From positions 1-8,188 of the forward strand of contig JAYEHK010000173.1 of the NCBI GenBank assembly GCA_034659475.1: a stretch of DNA of 8,188 nucleotides, read 5' to 3'. This document shows, in pieces, positions 5,567 to 8,188 of the stretch. The notes beneath the pieces are model-generated. The model saw only the letters and a program-made list of their open reading frames with translations. It was not told the origin of the DNA and made no database searches. How positions within the stretch are numbered: the stretch's first letter is position 1; each line of letters opens with the position of its first letter. This DNA comes from JAYEHK01 sp034659475 (GTDB lineage Bacteria; Bacillota; Syntrophomonadia; Syntrophomonadales; Syntrophomonadaceae). The position numbers and the translations under genes are program-made.

Positions 5567-5765
5567 TCATGACCACAGGACACAACCACCTATGAAAATA
5601 GGTAAGGGGTTAGGCGTGAGGAGTCAGGTGCCAGGTGCCAGGTGCCAGGCATTGCCCTTACCCGTAACCCCTAACCCTTAACCCCTAACCCCTTACAAAA
5701 AAAATCCGCGCAAGTCCAATATAGTCTGCGATAGTCCGCGTTAAATTCAACCTATTTTCTAATTA
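5567..5765. repeat. Degenerate third family A copy with foreign middle
   Basis: The left edge, CATGACCACAGGACACAACC at 5569-5588 followed by ACCTATGAAAA, matches the left edge of A2 with few differences. The right part (about 5701-5765) again has 10-bp units, now carrying TCCGCG or TCTGCG, and ends CCTATTTTCTAATTA like A1 and A2. Between them, where the CGCTGAT left arm should be, sits the family B palindrome (5601-5696). It directly follows A2, making a tandem pair. Whether B inserted into A or replaced its arm cannot be told from one copy. Confidence 0.65.
5601..5696. repeat. Family B palindrome, copy 2, with CAGGTGC and TAACCCC tandem units
   Basis: The ends GTAAGGGGTTAGG (5602-5614) and CCTAACCCCTTAC (5684-5696) are perfect 13-bp inverted repeats. 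Inside, CAGGTGC is repeated three times in tandem (5625-5645, plus a partial unit). The right arm is a run of about four TAACCCC/TAACCCT units (5664-5692), like the sequence at 46-71. It is non-coding. Confidence 0.75.
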
Positions 5766-5788
5766 CCCAATCATTTATTTATTTTCGT

Positions 5789-5811
5789 AATTTCCGAACA
5801 AATGATAAAAT
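5789..5811 (+). promoter_or_regulatory. Conserved upstream motif, copy 2, with candidate -10 for the enoate reductase gene
   Basis: AATTTCCGAACAA followed by ATGATAAAAT, nearly identical to 404-425. TGATAAAAT (5803-5811) could be an extended -10 about 34 bases before the start codon. GAACAAAT occurs twice (5796-5803 and 5813-5820), 17 bp apart, so a regulator could bind over the promoter. There is no good -35. Confidence 0.4.
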
Positions 5812-5830
5812 AGAACAAATAATATTTTGA

Positions 5831-5837
5831 AAAGGAG
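5831..5837 (+). promoter_or_regulatory. Ribosome binding site deciding the enoate reductase start
   Basis: AAAGGAG lies seven bases before ATG at 5845. A longer reading from TTG at 5827 would place this site inside the coding sequence, so the ATG is the start. Confidence 0.85.
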
Positions 5838-5844
5838 ATGCACC

Positions 5845-7785
5845 ATGGCACATAATCTTCTGGCTGCAGAGGGAAAGATAGGGAATATGATCCTTAAGAA
5901 TCGTGTTGTAATGCCGGCGATGGGAACGGGACTGGGAACTATTCATGGCGAGGTTAGTTCGCAAATGATTCGGTATTATGAAGAACGTGCACGCGGAGGG
6001 GCGGGCATGATTATTGTTGAATTGGCCAGTGTGGACAGCCCTGGGGGGCGTGCGAGTTTAACCCAGTTGCGGATCGACCGGCCCGAGTTTGTGAGTGGCC
6101 TGAATGAGTTGACGGATGCGATTCATTCCTATGGATGCAAGGCAATGATTCAGTTGCATCATGCCGGAAGGCAGACTGTTCCAGCGATTACTGATGGGAT
6201 CCAACCTGTAGCACCTTCGCCCATTGCCTGCAAATTCATGAAAGCAGAGCCAATGGAATTATCAGTTGAACAGATCCGCGCATTAGAAAAGAAATTTGTG
6301 ATTGCTGCTGTTCTGGCATCAAAAGCAGGTTTTGATGGGGTGGAATTGCATGCTGCTCATGGCTATCTATTAAGCCAGTTCCTATCGCCGTACAGCAATA
6401 CTAGAACGGATGAATATGGCGGCAGCACCGAAAACCGGGCTCGTATACTGGTAGAAATAATTCAGGGGATCAAGAGCAAAGTTCCCGGGCTTGCTGTAGG
6501 GGTGCGTTTAAATATCGTTGATTTTGTACCGGAGGGACTGCAGATAGAAGAAGGTGTTCAGCTCGCAGAGATGATTGAAAAAGCAGGTGCAGACGTGATC
6601 AACGTATCCGGTGGCATCTATGAATCTGGACAAACAACGATTGAACCTGCTTCATTTAAAGAAGGTTGGCGTATTTATCTGGCGGAAGCGGTGAAGAAAA
6701 AAGTAAAAATACCTACCATTGCAGGCGGTGTAATCAGAGATCCTCGTTTGGCAGAAGAACTAATTGCGCAGGGCAAAACCGATTTTGTATGGGTAGGAAG
6801 AGGCATGATTGCTGATCCGTTCTGGACCAAAAAGGCGATAGAAGGTAAGGCTGATCAGATTCGCCCGTGCCTATCATGCAATCACTGTATTGGGCGAAGT
6901 TTTGCAGGGATGCACATAAAATGTGTGGTGAACCCATACGCTACACAGGAATGGCGTTTTGACAAAAGGCCGCAGCTAAGCGGCAAAAGGGTATTTGTTG
7001 TTGGTGGAGGACCTGCTGGAATGCAAGCTGCATTGAGCCTTTGTGAAGCAGGATGTCAGGTAGAACTGTTTGAACAATCAGAACAGTTGGGAGGCGTATT
7101 GCCGATTGCATCGGTTCCTCCGAACAAAGAAAGAGTCGGATTGCTTTTGGAATACCTGGTTCATCAAGTAAATCAATCAGATATAGAGCTTCATTTACAA
7201 ACCCCGTTCTCTGTGGAACAAATGGAACAGGGCAGACCGGACGCAGTGATTGTAGCGGTGGGTGCCAGAGAAATTATTCCTGTTATTCCTGGTGTTGAAA
7301 CTGCGCGGGTGGTTTCAACAGAAGATATCTTAAAGCAAAAAGAAATGCTGTCAGAACAAAAGGTTGCTATCATTGGCGGTGGAACGACGGCTTGCGAATT
7401 GGCGGAATATCTTATAGACCAGAAGAATGAGGTTACCATCATTGAACAAAGAAAACACCTGGCTGCGGGATTGGAAAATATGACCCGGCTTGATCTGCTG
7501 ATGAGGTTGAAGAAAAAAGGAATAATCTCAAAAACAATGCATTGTGTTAAAAACGTTCATGGGAAAGAGATTAATCTCCAATCGCTTAGAGATCAGACCG
7601 AGCAACAGATAGAAGTGGATGTTATTGTTAATGCCTGTGGATATCAAAGTGATCACAGCCTTTTTGAAGCACTAAAAGATGCAGGATATCCATTGTGTCA
7701 GATCGGTGATGCAGCTAAGGTAGGCGGGATAGAGACAGCCCTCCGTGATGGGGTTATGGTTGCTTATCAAATCATGGAAAGCTAG
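5845..7785 (+). CDS. NADH:flavin oxidoreductase / 2,4-dienoyl-CoA reductase-like Fe-S flavoenzyme
   Basis: A 646-residue cytoplasmic enzyme of the family that includes FadH, BaiCD/BaiH and trimethylamine dehydrogenase. It most likely reduces an activated C=C bond with NAD(P)H. Residues 1-340 form the FMN-binding TIM barrel, including IQLHHAGRQ (102-110) and HAAHGYLLSQFLSP (169-182), whose Tyr174 aligns with the FadH active-site Tyr. A [4Fe-4S] site follows at C342-x2-C345-x2-C348-x11-C360, one residue tighter than in E. coli FadH. The FAD site VVGGGPAG is at 385-392, and a second dinucleotide loop IIGGGTTACELAEYL at 509-523 probably binds NAD(P)H. GDAAKVGG (621-628) is a late FAD contact. The length matches the family. 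A possible promoter motif precedes it, and the phosphatase-like gene follows 47 bases later. The substrate is undecided: dienoyl-CoA, a steroid-like enone or another enoate would all fit. Confidence 0.93.
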   Translation: MAHNLLAAEGKIGNMILKNRVVMPAMGTGLGTIHGEVSSQMIRYYEERARGGAGMIIVELASVDSPGGRASLTQLRIDRPEFVSGLNELTDAIHSYGCKAMIQLHHAGRQTVPAITDGIQPVAPSPIACKFMKAEPMELSVEQIRALEKKFVIAAVLASKAGFDGVELHAAHGYLLSQFLSPYSNTRTDEYGGSTENRARILVEIIQGIKSKVPGLAVGVRLNIVDFVPEGLQIEEGVQLAEMIEKAGADVINVSGGIYESGQTTIEPASFKEGWRIYLAEAVKKKVKIPTIAGGVIRDPRLAEELIAQGKTDFVWVGRGMIADPFWTKKAIEGKADQIRPCLSCNHCIGRSFAGMHIKCVVNPYATQEWRFDKRPQLSGKRVFVVGGGPAGMQAALSLCEAGCQVELFEQSEQLGGVLPIASVPPNKERVGLLLEYLVHQVNQSDIELHLQTPFSVEQMEQGRPDAVIVAVGAREIIPVIPGVETARVVSTEDILKQKEMLSEQKVAIIGGGTTACELAEYLIDQKNEVTIIEQRKHLAAGLENMTRLDLLMRLKKKGIISKTMHCVKNVHGKEINLQSLRDQTEQQIEVDVIVNACGYQSDHSLFEALKDAGYPLCQIGDAAKVGGIETALRDGVMVAYQIMES

Positions 7786-7818
7786 AACAGCAATAAAGGA
7801 AACGAAGAATAGGGTGAG

Positions 7819-7824
7819 AAGGAG
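7819..7824 (+). promoter_or_regulatory. Ribosome binding site for the HAD-family gene
   Basis: AAGGAG lies eight bases before ATG at 7833. Another ATG at 7829 is only four bases away and its frame soon reaches a stop, so 7833 is the start. Confidence 0.75.
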
Positions 7825-7832
7825 CGAGATGC

Positions 7833-8188
7833 ATGTTAAAAGTGTCCCTGCCAGGAAGAGGGCGTCAGTTGGAACTGAAAAAATTACTTCTGGATTTGAA
7901 CGGAACTTTAACCGTTGACGGAATTTTGGAGAATGGAGTAAAACAACGGATTGAGGATATCAAAAAAAATTTCGAAGTTTATTTGCTCACGGCAGATACC
8001 CGTGGTAGTGGATCGCAGGTGGCTGAAGAACTTGGTATTCAATTATTTAAGGTAAGTGGCGATCATGGAAATCAGGATAAACTGGATTTTTTGAATACGG
8101 TTGGAGCCGAGGAAACCGTAATGATTGGAAACGGATTCAATGATAGCTTAGTCCTTGAACAAGCTGCGCTTTCTATTGCTGTAATTGG
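7833..8188 (+). CDS. HAD-superfamily phosphatase-like protein, partial (cut by window end)
   Basis: The first 118 codons and part of the next are present, beginning MLKVSLPGRGRQLELKKLLL. The HAD motifs appear in order. DLNGTLT at 21-27 holds the nucleophile Asp21, LLTADT at 51-56 is motif II, Lys83 (QDKLDFL) is the motif III candidate, and GNGFNDSLVL at 99-108 is the acidic motif IV. Asn23 stands where the general acid Asp of DxD phosphatases usually lies. There is no membrane segment and no large cap insert, so it resembles the small soluble proteins annotated as P-type ATPase-like (COG4087). Substrate is unknown. The 47-base gap after the flavoenzyme suggests a shared transcript, but no functional tie is evident. 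Confidence 0.8.
   Translation, partial: MLKVSLPGRGRQLELKKLLLDLNGTLTVDGILENGVKQRIEDIKKNFEVYLLTADTRGSGSQVAEELGIQLFKVSGDHGNQDKLDFLNTVGAEETVMIGNGFNDSLVLEQAALSIAVI

Noticed and set aside
5660..5696. Telomere-like TAACCC run
   Set aside because: Only about four imperfect units, located inside a palindrome between genes; there is no sign of a replicon end.
5827..5844. Upstream TTG start for the enoate reductase
   Set aside because: The added six codons are made of the ribosome binding site itself, while the ATG at 5845 has ideal spacing.

Overview
The window looks like chromosome from a low-to-moderate-GC Gram-positive anaerobe, most likely a Clostridia-class Firmicute. The grounds are strong AGGAGG-type ribosome binding sites, AT-rich leaders, an intrinsic terminator ending in a T-run, an Fe-S old-yellow-enzyme-family flavoenzyme, and a large 612-residue acyl-CoA dehydrogenase. 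The genus cannot be fixed from the sequence alone.

Layout: bases 1-777 are non-coding. They hold decayed palindromic repeats (1-72, 145-215), a short tandem repeat, and an AT-rich leader with a candidate extended -10 promoter, an AT hairpin and a possible 16-codon leader peptide. An acyl-CoA dehydrogenase gene follows (778-2616) and ends at a clear terminator (2633-2666). Next comes a 185-bp palindromic repeat (copy A1, 2777-2961), then a reverse-strand gene of unknown function (2978-3784) with a C-terminal Cys cluster. A leader with competing stem options (about 3971-4050) precedes a membrane-anchored permuted NlpC/P60-type (YiiX/YebB-like) cysteine hydrolase (4084-4704). A small multi-pass membrane protein is coupled to it (4701-5138) and appears to lack a canonical start codon where one is expected. 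The roughly 700-bp gap 5139-5844 is dominated by repeats: copy A2 (5389-5565), then a third, degenerate A-like copy whose middle is occupied by a different palindrome (5601-5696). The window closes with an Fe-S/FMN/FAD enoate reductase of the 2,4-dienoyl-CoA reductase/BaiCD/trimethylamine dehydrogenase type (5845-7785) and, in the same direction, a HAD-fold phosphatase-like gene cut by the window end (7833-8188).

Functional picture: the acyl-CoA dehydrogenase and the dienoyl-CoA-reductase-like enzyme would both fit acyl-CoA or enoate metabolism, and an almost identical 22-23-bp motif lies upstream of each (404-425, 5789-5811). They are separated by unrelated genes, so co-regulation is only an inference. 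The hydrolase/membrane-protein pair looks like a translationally coupled cell-envelope unit.

The most unusual feature is the A repeat. It is built from 10-bp units carrying CGCTGAT, arranged as two opposed arms that would fold into a long hairpin or cruciform. The two good copies differ mainly by exactly one 10-bp unit.
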